A DNA stretch of 64,000 nucleotides from Paraburkholderia domus (GCF_905220705.1 NZ_CAJNAT010000001.1:1092681-1156680); one strand, 5' to 3'; positions 49,127-58,856 are shown, counted from the first letter of the stretch. Notes: generated from the letters alone by a model not told the origin. Numbers and translations are program-made.

Positions 49127-49158
49127 GCATTCGAGTTGGAGAACCCTGCGCAAATCGC

Positions 49159-50415
49159 TTACATGTTTTCGATCAACACCTGACCAAAGCCCGAGCAGGA
49201 CACCTGCGTCGCACCTTCCATCAAACGCGCGAAGTCATACGTCACCCGCTTCTGCAGAATCGACTTTTCCATCGACTTGATGATCAGGTCGGCTGCTTCA
49301 GTCCAGCCCATGTGGCGCAACATCATCTCGGCCGAGAGAATTTCCGAACCCGGGTTCACGTAGTCCTTGCCGGCGTACTTCGGCGCGGTGCCGTGCGTGG
49401 CTTCGAACATCGCGACTGAATCCGACATATTCGCGCCAGGCGCAATCCCGATACCGCCGACTTGCGCAGCCAACGCGTCCGAAACGTAGTCGCCGTTCAG
49501 GTTCAGCGTGGCGATCACGTCGTATTCCGCGGGACGCAGCAGAATCTGCTGCAGGAACGCGTCGGCGATCACGTCTTTCACCACGATGTCGGTACCCGTT
49601 TTCGGGTTCTTGATCTTCATCCACGGGCCGCCGTCGATCAGCTCCGCGCCGAATTCTTTTTGCGCCAGCGCATAACCATAGTCGCGGAATGCACCTTCCG
49701 TGAACTTCATGATGTTGCCCTTGTGCACCAGCGTGACCGAGCGGCGATTGTTGTCGAGCGCATACTGGATCGCCTTGCGCACCAGGCGTTCCGTGCCTTC
49801 GCGCGACACCGGCTTGATACCGATCCCCGAGGTTTCCGGGAAGCGGATCTTCTTCACACCCATTTCTTCCCGCAGGAACTTGATGACCTTTTTGGCCTGT
49901 TCCGACTCGGCGGGCCATTCGATGCCGGCGTAGATGTCTTCCGAGTTCTCGCGGAAGATCACCATGTTGGTCTTTTCCGGCTCACGCACCGGCGAAGGCA
50001 CACCCTTGAAGTACTGAACCGGGCGCAGGCAAACATACAGATCGAGTTCCTGACGCAGTGCGACGTTCAGCGAACGGATACCACCGCCAACCGGCGTGGT
50101 GAGCGGCCCCTTGATCGAGACGACGTATTCCTTCAGCACCTGCAGCGTTTCTTCCGGCAGCCACACATCCGGGCCGTACACCTTAGTCGACTTCTCGCCT
50201 GCATAGATTTCCATCCAATGGATTTTTCTCTTGCCCGCGTAAGCTTTTTCTACTGCGGCATCCACCACCTTCAACATCACCGGCGTGATGTCGAGGCCCG
50301 TTCCGTCGCCTTCGATATACGGAATGATGGGCTGGTCGGAAACATTGAGCGAGAAATCTGCGTTGACAGTGATCTTGTCACCGCCAGTCGGAACCTTGAT
50401 GTGCTGATACGGCAT
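49159..50415 (-). CDS. icd: NADP-dependent isocitrate dehydrogenase
   Basis: A 418-residue TCA-cycle enzyme (E. coli 416) that forms 2-oxoglutarate and NADPH. Marks: [12 protein letters not shown], the phosphorylatable substrate-binding Ser in [67 protein letters not shown] and [15 protein letters not shown] 50415 (MPYQHIKVP) is used. It is divergent from the RluE-type gene. A 14-bp palindrome lies about 200 bp upstream. Confidence 0.95.
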   Translation of the reverse strand: MPYQHIKVPTGGDKITVNADFSLNVSDQPIIPYIEGDGTGLDITPVMLKVVDAAVEKAYAGKRKIHWMEIYAGEKSTKVYGPDVWLPEETLQVLKEYVVSIKGPLTTPVGGGIRSLNVALRQELDLYVCLRPVQYFKGVPSPVREPEKTNMVIFRENSEDIYAGIEWPAESEQAKKVIKFLREEMGVKKIRFPETSGIGIKPVSREGTERLVRKAIQYALDNNRRSVTLVHKGNIMKFTEGAFRDYGYALAQKEFGAELIDGGPWMKIKNPKTGTDIVVKDVIADAFLQQILLRPAEYDVIATLNLNGDYVSDALAAQVGGIGIAPGANMSDSVAMFEATHGTAPKYAGKDYVNPGSEILSAEMMLRHMGWTEAADLIIKSMEKSILQKRVTYDFARLMEGATQVSCSGFGQVLIENM

Positions 50416-50753
50416 GATCGGACTCCAGTGAAAGCTGTGCTGAAAGCTGATGGGAGACTGCGAAAACTGGGTGCTCCTCGCTACGCGCAATGCCGGACGC
50501 CCGCGAGCGGCTAGGCCGTCTATTCTAGCCCACGGCGGCGCGGCAACGAGGCCACGGCGGTTCGGGGTTTTCCAACCTTGTCGAAAATCAAATCAGCGAG
50601 GCCGCTTACTCTTATGTCTTATATAAGACAAAGGATTTGCCGCCGCGCATTATGCATTATTATCCCGCCATTTACTATCGATCCAGCGCCTCTCAAGGCT
50701 TGGGCGACGCTTCCCGCAGCGGCCGCCGCCACCCGACTTTCACCGACCTCCCT
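50416..50753. other. Divergent intergenic region icd / pseudouridine synthase
   Basis: About 340 bp containing the promoters of both genes. The main visible element is the palindrome at 50616-50629. The plus-strand frame from 50637 lacks protein character before 50754. Confidence 0.5.
50616..50629. promoter_or_regulatory. 14-bp palindrome GTCTTATATAAGAC upstream of icd
   Basis: A perfect 14-bp dyad preceded by another CTTAT half-site (50611-50615). It is in the AT-rich part of the icd/rluE intergenic region. Palindromes with a CTTATATAAG core have the shape of GntR-type operators. Here it may link icd to such a regulator; this is inference. Confidence 0.5.
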
Positions 50754-51323
50754 ATGCGCCTTCTCGCCCTGAACAAGCCGTTCGGCACCATCTGCCAGTT
50801 CTCGCCGCATGAAACGCGCGCATCGCTGGCTGACTGGGTCAAGGTCCCCGGCGTCTATCCGGCGGGCCGACTCGACTCCGATAGCGAAGGGCTGCTGCTC
50901 CTCACCGACGACGGCGCGCTGCAAGCGCGTATCGCCGAGCCGCGTCACAAACTTGTCAAACGTTATTGGGCACAAGTGGAAGGCGCCGTTGATGATGCCA
51001 CGTTGAAGAAGCTCGTGCGCGGCGTCGATCTCGGCGACTACGTGACGCGACCTTGTCTCGCTGAATACGTCGAGCCGACGGATTCACTCTGGGCACGCAC
51101 GCCGCCGATCCGCTATCGCGCAGCGATCCCGACCACGTGGATCGAATTGTCGATCACCGAAGGCAAGAACCGTCAGGTGCGACGCATGACTGCAGCGGTG
51201 GGTTTTCCGACGTTGCGCCTCGTGCGCGTCGGCATCGGCGCACTCGATATTTTTTCGCTCGGACTGCAGCCAGAAGAGAGCGTTGAATTGCCGCTGACGG
51301 CTCCATGGGAAGGCATCGTCTGA
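50754..51323 (+). CDS. rluE: RluE-type 23S rRNA pseudouridine synthase
   Basis: A 189-residue RsuA-family enzyme without an S4 domain, like RluE (U2457). It begins MRLLALNKPFGTICQF, with catalytic GRLDSDSEGLLLLTDDG and EGKNRQVRRMTAAVGFPTLRLVRV. ATG 50754 is preferred; the 39 residues upstream are not protein-like. Confidence 0.88.
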   Translation: MRLLALNKPFGTICQFSPHETRASLADWVKVPGVYPAGRLDSDSEGLLLLTDDGALQARIAEPRHKLVKRYWAQVEGAVDDATLKKLVRGVDLGDYVTRPCLAEYVEPTDSLWARTPPIRYRAAIPTTWIELSITEGKNRQVRRMTAAVGFPTLRLVRVGIGALDIFSLGLQPEESVELPLTAPWEGIV

Positions 51324-51777
51324 ACCTGTTTTCTTGCGCGCCACGCCCGCACCGAACCCGCATCAACCTTGCATTTTGACTCGCCGCCAAAATGCTAACT
51401 CGTTGTATCCGCAAACAAAATAGCGCGTGAAACGAATATAAAAAAGGCGTGAAACAATTGTGGACGCGATCGCTGCGCAGCCATTCATTTGCATCAGCAC
51501 GCCGGCATATAAATTTTCCACAAAAAACACGTCAACCAGTGCGCGATCTCACGCGTTATTCGACGCAGATGCCGCCCGAAGCTATCCGGCATTCAGCCTT
51601 AAGGGCCTTTGGACAAGCCGCTCTCGCGGTGAGTACGGGGAGTCTGAGCGCTAAGCAGACGCGTCGAAAAAAATGTCGATGCGGCTGTCAACCGAAAGGT
51701 GGATGGCACGTTTACCGACATGACTCTACATATAACCGGGTCATTTGGTTAATTAACTCAAGCTGAGGTTTTACAAA
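51324..51777. other. Intergenic region before the Ala/Lys/His-rich protein gene
   Basis: About 450 bp, AT-richer than the surroundings, with several A-tracts. A TATAAC hexamer at 51731-51736 could be the -10 of the downstream gene, but I see no good -35. Open frames of 64-105 codons here show no family pattern. Confidence 0.5.
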
Positions 51778-51972
51778 ATGAACAAACTGATCGCCGCTCT
51801 GGTCGCTGGTCTCTTCGCAACGGCAGCATTCGCACAAGCTTCGGCACCGGCAGCAGCTTCGGCAGCTCCGGCAGCAGCAGCTTCGTCGGCAAAGAAGACC
51901 ACGAAGCACGCTCACAAGAAGTCGCACAAGAAGGCAGCAGCAGCAGCTGCAGCTTCGGGCGCTTCGGAGTAA
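51778..51972 (+). CDS. Small exported Ala/Lys/His-rich protein
   Basis: 64 residues. A Sec signal peptide (MNKLIAALVAGLFATAAFAQ, cleavage after FAQA) is followed by an Ala/Ser/Pro stretch, then a basic segment KKTTKHAHKKSHKK, an Ala run and the end SGASE. The mature part is ~45 residues of very low complexity. The Lys/His block could bind metal, nucleic acid or envelope polyanions. Ribosome site GAGG precedes the ATG, and a strong terminator follows, so it is a real single-gene unit. Function unknown. Confidence 0.8.
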   Translation: MNKLIAALVAGLFATAAFAQASAPAAASAAPAAAASSAKKTTKHAHKKSHKKAAAAAAASGASE

Positions 51973-52030
51973 GTTTGTTGTAAAAACGCAGTCAAGAACT
52001 AGCTTCACTGCCGTTCTTACGGCGTTGAAA

Positions 52031-52061
52031 GGCAGATCACCGCGAGGCGATCTGCCTTTTT
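52031..52061 (+). terminator. Terminator of the small exported protein gene
   Basis: GGCAGATC / GATCTGCC with a 10-base GC-rich loop that can pair further, followed by five T. Confidence 0.88.
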
Positions 52062-52117
52062 GTTTTTGACGCGCTCGCGTAACATTCGCGAGTTAATTTC
52101 CAGCAAGGAGTCATGCC

Positions 52118-52624
52118 GTGCGATTTCCCATGCGCTCGTTGATTGCGCGTTTCGCTGTTGCCGTTGCACTGCCGCTCGCCGCGATGTCGTTCGCAGCGAC
52201 TATTGCTGCCCCCGCTCATGCGCAACAGATGCCAGCCGGTGCGAAGCAGCCCGGCGACTTTCCGCGCGCAAAGCTGACCGCGGGCATGTTCGTGATCGAC
52301 GCAGCCGTCGCCGCTAACGACGCGGACCGCGAACAAGGTCTCATGTATCGCACGACCCTCGCGCCGAATGAGGGCATGCTGTTCGTCTTCAACGAAACCG
52401 CCGTGCATTGCTTCTGGATGAAGAACACGTTGATCCCGCTGTCGATCGCCTTCATGCGCGCCGACGGCACGGTCACCGACATCGACGAGATGCAGGCCGA
52501 GACCACCAACAATCACTGCCCGAAGAACAACGGCGTGTATGCGTTGGAAATGAGCAAGGGCTGGTTCTCGTCGAAAGGCATCAAACCGGGGATGAAAATC
52601 CAGGGGTTGCCGGCCGCGCAATAA
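52118..52624 (+). CDS. Exported DUF192-family protein
   Basis: 168 residues. GTG 52118 lies 7 bases after AAGGAG and starts the signal peptide MRFPMRSLIARFAVAV (cleavage after AHA); ATG 52130 is the alternative. The DUF192 domain follows: REQGLMYRTTLAPNEGMLFVF, HCFWMKNTLIPLSIAFMRADGTV and ALEMSKGWFSSKGIKPG. The family is a small periplasmic beta-barrel of unknown function. Confidence 0.85.
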   Translation: MRFPMRSLIARFAVAVALPLAAMSFAATIAAPAHAQQMPAGAKQPGDFPRAKLTAGMFVIDAAVAANDADREQGLMYRTTLAPNEGMLFVFNETAVHCFWMKNTLIPLSIAFMRADGTVTDIDEMQAETTNNHCPKNNGVYALEMSKGWFSSKGIKPGMKIQGLPAAQ

Positions 52625-52682
52625 AAGCGCGCCGATCGCGGCGACACCTGCCGCTTTTTTCAGCGGCCGCTTTCCAGAAAAA

Positions 52683-52715
52683 GCCGGTGCCTTTCATGAG
52701 GCACCGGCTTTTTTT
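52683..52715 (+). terminator. Terminator of the DUF192 gene
   Basis: GCCGGTGCC / GGCACCGGC with an 8-base loop, followed by seven T. Confidence 0.92.
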
Positions 52716-52928
52716 CGTTCAGAGCGAGGCCGGCAAGGTGCGCCAGAGATCCGCGCCGCCTCCGTGAGCCCATACCAGCAGGCCCTCACGCGCGGCTGGC
52801 AAGATTCCTGCAAAAGACAGGCCGACGCGCTATCCTAGTATTCTTAGCAAAGCAGCAAAGAGGCTCCCCGGGCAGCACAGACTGCCGCCCGGCAAGCGTT
52901 TCAGGCGCGCCATTCCAAGGAGGTTCAC

Positions 52929-55034
52929 GTGCCCCGCAAGACTCCCATCGAGCGCTACCGGAATATCGGCATTAGTGCTCACATCGACGCCGGCAAAACC
53001 ACCACCACTGAACGCATCCTGTTCTACACAGGCGTGACCCACAAGATCGGCGAGGTTCACGACGGTGCTGCGACGATGGACTGGATGGAACAGGAGCAGG
53101 AGCGTGGCATCACGATCACATCGGCTGCCACGACTGCTTTCTGGAAGGGCATGGCCGGCAACTATCCGGAACACCGGATCAACATCATCGACACCCCGGG
53201 TCACGTCGACTTCACGATTGAAGTGGAACGTTCGATGCGCGTGCTTGACGGCGCGTGCATGGTGTACGACTCGGTCGGCGGCGTACAGCCTCAGTCCGAA
53301 ACCGTGTGGCGTCAGGCAAACAAGTACAAGGTGCCGCGCATCGCGTTCGTCAACAAGATGGACCGTGTGGGCGCGGACTTCTTCCGCGTGCAGCGGCAGA
53401 TCGGCGATCGCCTGAAGGGCGTTGCCGTGCCGATCCAGATTCCGGTCGGCGCGGAAGATCATTTCCAGGGCGTGGTCGACCTCGTCAAGATGAAGGCGAT
53501 CTACTGGGACGAAGAGAACCAGGGGATCAAATTCGAGTACCGCGACATCCCGCCGGAACTCGCGGCTACCGCAAAGGAATGGCACGACAAGATGGTCGAG
53601 GCCGCCGCTGAAGCGAGCGAGGAACTGCTCGACAAATACCTGCACGGCGGGACGCTGACCGAGGAGGAAATCAAGCACGGCATTCGTGTGCGCACCATCG
53701 CCAACGAGATCGTGCCGATGCTGTGCGGCAGCGCGTTCAAGAACAAGGGCGTGCAGGCCATGCTCGACGCGGTGATCGACTATCTGCCGTCGCCGGTCGA
53801 CATTCCCGCCATCACGGGCCACGACGAACACGACAAGGAAATCGAGCGTCATCCGCGAGACGATGATCCGTTCTCCGCCCTCGCCTTCAAGATCATGACC
53901 GACCCGTTCGTCGGCCAGTTGATCTTCTTCCGCGTGTATTCGGGCGTGGTGAATTCGGGAGACACCGTCTACAACGCGGTTAAGGAGAAGAAGGAACGCC
54001 TCGGCCGGATCTTGCAGATGCATGCGAACGAGCGCAAGGAAATCAAGGAAGTCTACGCGGGCGACATCGCCGCGGCAGTCGGCCTGAAGGAAGCGACCAC
54101 CGGCGACACGCTGTGCGATCCGCAGCACGTGATCATTCTTGAACGGATGATCTTCCCGGAACCGGTGATTTCGCAGGCCGTCGAGCCGAAGACCAAGGTC
54201 GACCAGGAGAAGATGGGCATCGCGCTCAATCGTCTCGCGCAGGAAGATCCGTCGTTCCGCGTGCAGACGGATGAGGAATCCGGCCAGACGATCATCTCCG
54301 GGATGGGCGAGTTGCACCTGGAAATTCTGGTCGACCGGATGAAGCGCGAGTTCGGCGTCGAGGCGACCGTCGGCAAGCCGCAGGTTGCTTACCGCGAAAC
54401 GGTGCGCAACAAGATCGAGGATGTCGAAGGCAAGTTCGTCAAGCAGTCGGGTGGCCGCGGCCAGTACGGCCACGCGGTGATCACGCTCGAACCGGCGCCG
54501 CAGGGTAAGGGCTACGAATTCGTCGACGCGATCAAGGGTGGCGTGATTCCGCGTGAATACATTCCGGCTGTCGACAAGGGCATTCAGGAAACGCTGAAGG
54601 CCGGCGTGCTGGCGGGCTATCCGGTGGTCGACGTGAAAGTGACGCTGACCTTCGGTTCGTACCACGACGTCGACTCGAACGAAAACGCGTTCCGTATGGC
54701 CGGTTCGATGGCATTCAAGGATGCCATGCGCAAGGCCAAGCCTGTGCTGCTCGAACCGATGATGGCCGTGGAAGTCGAAACGCCGGAAGACTTCATGGGC
54801 AACGTGATGGGCGACCTGTCGAGCCGTCGCGGCATGGTGCAAGGCATGGAAGACATCGCCGGCGGTGGCGGCAAACTGGTGCGTGCCGAAGTGCCGCTCG
54901 CGGAGATGTTCGGCTACTCGACGTCGCTGCGTTCAGCCACGCAAGGCCGCGCGACCTACACGATGGAGTTCAAGCACTACGCTGAAACGCCGAACAATGT
55001 CGCGGAAGCCGTGATCAACGCGAAGCAGAAGTAA
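52929..55034 (+). CDS. fusA: Elongation factor G (stand-alone copy)
   Basis: A 701-residue translocation GTPase, full length. G1 is [16 protein letters not shown]2 region [14 protein letters not shown]3 DTPGHVDF and G4 [10 protein letters not shown]. Domain IV starts near YRETV and carries GGRGQYGH, and the C-terminal [19 protein letters not shown] is intact. The start is GTG with AAGGAGG upstream. It is not within the rpsL-rpsG-fusA-tuf operon, so it should be a second EF-G gene, as found in Burkholderia. All residues expected for activity are visible. Confidence 0.95.
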   Translation: MPRKTPIERYRNIGISAHIDAGKTTTTERILFYTGVTHKIGEVHDGAATMDWMEQEQERGITITSAATTAFWKGMAGNYPEHRINIIDTPGHVDFTIEVERSMRVLDGACMVYDSVGGVQPQSETVWRQANKYKVPRIAFVNKMDRVGADFFRVQRQIGDRLKGVAVPIQIPVGAEDHFQGVVDLVKMKAIYWDEENQGIKFEYRDIPPELAATAKEWHDKMVEAAAEASEELLDKYLHGGTLTEEEIKHGIRVRTIANEIVPMLCGSAFKNKGVQAMLDAVIDYLPSPVDIPAITGHDEHDKEIERHPRDDDPFSALAFKIMTDPFVGQLIFFRVYSGVVNSGDTVYNAVKEKKERLGRILQMHANERKEIKEVYAGDIAAAVGLKEATTGDTLCDPQHVIILERMIFPEPVISQAVEPKTKVDQEKMGIALNRLAQEDPSFRVQTDEESGQTIISGMGELHLEILVDRMKREFGVEATVGKPQVAYRETVRNKIEDVEGKFVKQSGGRGQYGHAVITLEPAPQGKGYEFVDAIKGGVIPREYIPAVDKGIQETLKAGVLAGYPVVDVKVTLTFGSYHDVDSNENAFRMAGSMAFKDAMRKAKPVLLEPMMAVEVETPEDFMGNVMGDLSSRRGMVQGMEDIAGGGGKLVRAEVPLAEMFGYSTSLRSATQGRATYTMEFKHYAETPNNVAEAVINAKQK

Positions 55035-55098
55035 GCGCCGAGGGTTGCAACACGCCATGGGCTGCGACCCTCGCTGCAATGAAGGCCAACAGCAAAAA

Positions 55099-55126
55099 GC
55101 CCGTCCCTGTGGATGGGCTTTTTTTT
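55099..55126 (+). terminator. Terminator of fusA
   Basis: GCCCGTCC pairs with GGATGGGC (one G-U pair) with a 4-base loop, followed by eight T. Confidence 0.92.
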
Positions 55127-55160
55127 GTCCGCAACGCCGCCCACGGCCGTCGGCAACACA

Positions 55161-55176
55161 CACGTTTTTGAACGTG
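55161..55176. promoter_or_regulatory. Dyad upstream of the cupin-NiCoT pair
   Basis: CACGTT-TTTG-AACGTG, a 6-bp inverted repeat, 60 bp before the cupin start. It may be an operator of a metal regulator, but there is no family match I can defend. Confidence 0.3.
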
Positions 55177-55236
55177 CAAAAATGACAGACGGCACCGCGT
55201 CCAGCACCCAGACGCTCGCCTACGAGGAGACACACC

Positions 55237-55752
55237 ATGAGCCAGGATCACGAACACCCGCATTACAAGGATGAGCACCCGGCGGCACCCGTCGACTGGC
55301 GCGAACACGGCGTCAAGGTCATCAAGGGCGACCAACTCGACAGCAATACCGCGCAAACGCCGGGCATGAATCGTGCCGCAGCGATCAACGCTGCGCGAGT
55401 CGGCGCGCAGAAAATCTGGGCCGGCACCGTGACGATCCATCCGAATGCAAAGACCGGCGCGCATCATCACGGCGCGCTCGAAAGCGTGATCTACGTGGTG
55501 CGTGGCCAGGCGCGCATGCGGTGGGGCGAGCATCTCGAGTTCACCGCCGAAGCCGGCCCGGGCGACTTCATCTTCGTGCCGCCCTATGTGCCGCATCAGG
55601 AAATCAACGCGAGCACCGACGATCCGCTCGAATGCGTGCTGGTGCGCAGCGACAACGAAGCGGTGGTGGTGAACCTGAATATCGACGCGGTAGAAGCCCC
55701 GGAAACGGTTTTCTGGGTCGATCCGATTCACAAGCATCCGCACGACCACTAA
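55237..55752 (+). CDS. Cupin-domain protein with His-rich ends
   Basis: 171 residues with one cupin barrel. Motif 1 is GAHHHGALESVIYVVRGQARMRWG (two His and the Glu as metal ligands), motif 2 PGDFIFVPPYVPHQEIN (third His). Both ends are rich in His and acidic residues: DHEHPHYKDEH at the start and IHKHPHDH at the end, suggesting extra metal binding. It is 18 bp upstream of a nickel/cobalt permease gene, so a role as a metal-handling protein for Ni or Co is plausible. The catalysed reaction, if any, is unknown. Confidence 0.85.
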   Translation: MSQDHEHPHYKDEHPAAPVDWREHGVKVIKGDQLDSNTAQTPGMNRAAAINAARVGAQKIWAGTVTIHPNAKTGAHHHGALESVIYVVRGQARMRWGEHLEFTAEAGPGDFIFVPPYVPHQEINASTDDPLECVLVRSDNEAVVVNLNIDAVEAPETVFWVDPIHKHPHDH

Positions 55753-55770
55753 AGTCCTTTCACGCAACTC

Positions 55771-56790
55771 ATGACGCCGACCGCTTCGCTGCGCCCTCGC
55801 CTCATCGTGCTGTATGCCGTACTGATCACCGCCAATCTCGGCGCATGGGCGTGGGCGCTGATCGCGTTTCGCCACTATCCGCTGCTGCTCGGCACCGCGC
55901 TGCTCGCGTATGGCTTCGGCCTGCGCCACGCGGTGGATGCGGACCACATCGCCGCGATCGACGCCGTCACGCGCAAGCTGATGCAGGCCGGCAAGCAGCC
56001 GCTCGGCGTGGGCCTGTCCTTTTCGCTGGGCCATTCGACGATCGTGATCGTGGCGACGATCGGCATTGCGTGGACTGCGCATTCGTTGCACGGCCGCTTC
56101 GAAACCTTCAAGGCGGTGGGCGGCACGATCGGCACAGTCGTGTCGGCCGTGTTTCTGCTGGTGCTGGCATGCGTCAACCTCGTGATTCTGCGCGACGTGT
56201 GGCGCCGCTATCGCCACGTCCAACGCGGCGGCGAACTCGCTGCTGAAACGACAGCCAGCATCGCGCCTGCCGGCCTGCTGTCGCGCGCACTGCGACCGAT
56301 GTTCCGGCTCGCGACAAAAAGCTGGCACATGTACCCGGTCGGTGTACTGTTCGGTCTCGGCTTCGACACGGCGACCGAGATCGGCCTGTTGGCGATCGCT
56401 GCGTCCGAAGCCGGCAAAGGTCTGCCGCTGTATTCGATCCTCGTGTTCCCGGCGCTTTTTACTGCCGGCATGACGCTGGTCGATTCCACCGACAACGTGC
56501 TGATGGTCCACGCCTACGGCTGGGCCATGGACGATCCGAAGCGCAAGCTCTACTACAACGCGAGCATCACGTTCGTGTCGGCCGTGGTGGCGATCGTCAT
56601 CGGCGGTGTCGAAGCGTTGGGACTGCTATCGGACAAACTCGGCCTGAGCGGCGGCGTGTGGGATGCAGTCGCAGGCCTCAACGAGCGCTTCGGCATGCTG
56701 GGTTATGGCATCGTCGCCATGTTCATGGCGTGCTGGATCGGCTCGGTGCTGCTCCATCGCTGGCGCCGCCCGGGCGCCGCTGCGCGGTAA
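55771..56790 (+). CDS. NiCoT-family nickel/cobalt permease (HoxN/NixA type)
   Basis: A 339-residue inner-membrane secondary transporter with about eight helices. The family signature H-x4-D-H is present as RHAVDADHI (residues 52-60), followed by GLSFSLGHSTIVI and LGFDTATEIGLLA; all are NiCoT marks. It imports Ni2+ and/or Co2+; selectivity cannot be read from sequence. It is paired with the His-rich cupin gene upstream. No urease, hydrogenase or cobalamin genes and no cobalamin or NiCo riboswitch were seen nearby. Confidence 0.92.
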   Translation: MTPTASLRPRLIVLYAVLITANLGAWAWALIAFRHYPLLLGTALLAYGFGLRHAVDADHIAAIDAVTRKLMQAGKQPLGVGLSFSLGHSTIVIVATIGIAWTAHSLHGRFETFKAVGGTIGTVVSAVFLLVLACVNLVILRDVWRRYRHVQRGGELAAETTASIAPAGLLSRALRPMFRLATKSWHMYPVGVLFGLGFDTATEIGLLAIAASEAGKGLPLYSILVFPALFTAGMTLVDSTDNVLMVHAYGWAMDDPKRKLYYNASITFVSAVVAIVIGGVEALGLLSDKLGLSGGVWDAVAGLNERFGMLGYGIVAMFMACWIGSVLLHRWRRPGAAAR

Positions 56791-57115
56791 ATCCAACTAA
56801 GCTTTGAGAGTGGATCGGTAAGGTTTCCACGGTGGTCGCGCCGATTCCGACGCTGCGGCATCCTGCGCTTTCGCGCGTGTCATGCGAGGCAGGCCACCGA
56901 GCGTTGTGATGACGACACATGCCGACCCTTTTATCCTCCAAACGGGAGCCGGACTGCGCATCAGGCGCTCCGGACCGGCGGGCAATCGCTTACACTGAAA
57001 CCGCTTTTCACCACTGCAGCGCTCTGCAGCTTTTCGTCATTGCAATAAGTCGCCCTGTCGCGCATCCCGCGCGGCCCTTTAGAACCGACAGCAGAACGGA
57101 CTGGACACTCCATCG
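56791..57115. other. Intergenic region upstream of the second peptide-type ABC operon
   Basis: About 325 bp. No terminator for the permease gene and no strong promoter could be assigned; a TACACT hexamer near 56990 is a possible -10. No coding pattern. Confidence 0.45.
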
Positions 57116-58780
57116 ATGAAGACTCCCGCGGATCGACTCTCCGAACTCGACCTGGCCCGCCACACCGCTGACGCCTACGGCAACCACGCCATCGACGAAT
57201 TCATCGCCGGCCGCATCACGCGCCGCGATCTGCTGCGCTATGCGAGCGTGATCGGTTTGTCGCTGGTTGGCGGCGGCGTTCTGAATGCGCCGCTCGCGCG
57301 TGCGCAAGGCGCACCGAGCCCGTCTAACCAGACAATCCGCGTGGCTCATCTGACGCCGGCCGGCGCAGTCGATCCACTCACCGTGACCGATGCCGCGAGT
57401 CTCGCGCTGCTGAACCAGACCGGCGAATTCCTGATCGACGACGACGGCGAAAAGCTCGTGTTGAGGCCGGCGCTTGCCTTGTCGTGGAAGCCGAACGACA
57501 AGGGTGACGTGTGGACCTTCAAGCTGCGCCCGAACGTCAAGTTCCACGACGGCCAGGCGTTCACCGCCAAAGACGTCGTCGCCACGTTCGATCGCCTCGC
57601 CGATCCGGCGAGCGGTTCGGCGGCGCTCTCAGTGCTCAAGGGCGTGCTGTCGAAAGGCGGTGCGAAGGTGGTCGACGAGCACACGGTCGCCTTCCATCTC
57701 GATGCACCGAATGGCAACTTCCCGTACTACGTTTCTTCGGACAATTACAACGCCGTGATCCTGCCCGCGAACTATGCGGGTGGTTATGAAAAGAGCTTCA
57801 TCGGCACCGGTCCGTTCAAGCTCGAAAAGTATCAGGCGAAGGTCGGCGCATCGTTCGTGCGCAATCCCGACTACTGGGGCGACAAAGCGTTACCGCAACG
57901 CGTACAGTTCTCGTTCTACGCCGACGAACAGGCACAAATGCTCGCCTTGCAAGGCCATCAGGCCGACGTGATGGGCACCTTCACCGTACAGGGTGGCGCC
58001 GGCATTCTGAACAATCCGGACTACAAGGCAGTCGGCGTGAAGTCGAGTGCGCATCGCCAGATTCATATGCGCAACGACAATCCACTGTTCAAGGACAAGC
58101 GGGTGCGCCAGGCGTTGGCGTTGTCGCTCGATCGCGACGTGCTGGTTCGCGGTCTGTTCAAGGGCCGCGCGCAACTCGGTAACGACAGCCCGTTCGCGCC
58201 CGTGTTTCCGTCTTCCGATGCAGGCGTCGCGCAACGCAGGATCGACATCGCGAAAGCGAAGCAACTGCTGGCGCAGGCAGGTGTGCCGAACGGTTTCGAC
58301 GTCACGCTGACCACCGAGAAGTACATGGAGATTCCCGATCTCGCCGTGGTCGTGCAGAACGCCGCGAAGGCGATCGGCGTGCGCATCGATCTGAAAGTGG
58401 AAAGCCAGTCGCTGTACTACGGCGCGGGCACGCCGGGCAAGTCAGATTGGCTCGACTCGCCCCTCGGCATCACCGATTATGGTCATCGCGGCGTGCCGAA
58501 TGTATTTCTGAACGCGCCGCTCACCAGCACCGGCACGTGGAACGCCGCGCACTTCAGGAATCCGCAATACGATCAACTGGTCGCGCAGTTCGTCGCGGCG
58601 GTCGACCTGGGCACGCAGAGGAAAATCTCCGGACAGATCCAGACGTTGTTGCTCGACGAAACGCCGGTGATCATTCCATTCTTCTACGATCAACTGATCG
58701 CCATGCGCAAGGGTGTGAACGGCGTGCGCTTCACTGCGCTCGCGCAACTCTATTTCGACCGCGCGGTGCTGAGCGCGTAA
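57116..58780 (+). CDS. Family 5 ABC solute-binding protein with a Tat-type signal
   Basis: A 554-residue periplasmic binding protein of the peptide/nickel/opine class. The first ~40 residues are followed by a twin-arginine motif TRRDLLRY and a hydrophobic stretch (VIGLSLVGGGVL), cleavage near ARAQ, so it is probably exported folded by Tat. The domain has VWTFKLRPNVKFHDGQAFTAKDVVATFDRL and GTGPFKLEKYQ. The long pre-RR extension (SELDLARHTADAYGNHAIDEFIAGRI) is unusual. The following four reading frames form its transporter. Ligand unknown. Confidence 0.88.
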   Translation: MKTPADRLSELDLARHTADAYGNHAIDEFIAGRITRRDLLRYASVIGLSLVGGGVLNAPLARAQGAPSPSNQTIRVAHLTPAGAVDPLTVTDAASLALLNQTGEFLIDDDGEKLVLRPALALSWKPNDKGDVWTFKLRPNVKFHDGQAFTAKDVVATFDRLADPASGSAALSVLKGVLSKGGAKVVDEHTVAFHLDAPNGNFPYYVSSDNYNAVILPANYAGGYEKSFIGTGPFKLEKYQAKVGASFVRNPDYWGDKALPQRVQFSFYADEQAQMLALQGHQADVMGTFTVQGGAGILNNPDYKAVGVKSSAHRQIHMRNDNPLFKDKRVRQALALSLDRDVLVRGLFKGRAQLGNDSPFAPVFPSSDAGVAQRRIDIAKAKQLLAQAGVPNGFDVTLTTEKYMEIPDLAVVVQNAAKAIGVRIDLKVESQSLYYGAGTPGKSDWLDSPLGITDYGHRGVPNVFLNAPLTSTGTWNAAHFRNPQYDQLVAQFVAAVDLGTQRKISGQIQTLLLDETPVIIPFFYDQLIAMRKGVNGVRFTALAQLYFDRAVLSA

Positions 58781-58781
58781 A

Positions 58782-58856
58782 GTGGACGCAAAAGCGGTGG
58801 ACGCAAAAGCAGTGAACGCAAACGCGGTGCACGCAAGAGCCATGGAACGCATGAGC
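58782..58856 (+). repeat. Degenerate 15-bp tandem repeats between the binding protein and permease genes
   Basis: GTGGACGCAAAAGCG (58782-58796) is followed by GTGGACGCAAAAGCA, GTGAACGCAAACGCG and GTGCACGCAAGAGCC, then a weaker fifth unit. The array begins one base after the binding-protein stop codon. It looks like slippage-born sequence just past the stop codon. Confidence 0.75.

Noticed and set aside
52830..54842. A 670-codon minus-strand frame opposite fusA
   Set aside because: Antisense shadow of a conserved gene; no recognisable motif.
55015..56511. A 498-codon minus-strand frame opposite the cupin and NiCoT genes
   Set aside because: Shadow frame; both sense genes have clear motifs and ribosome sites.
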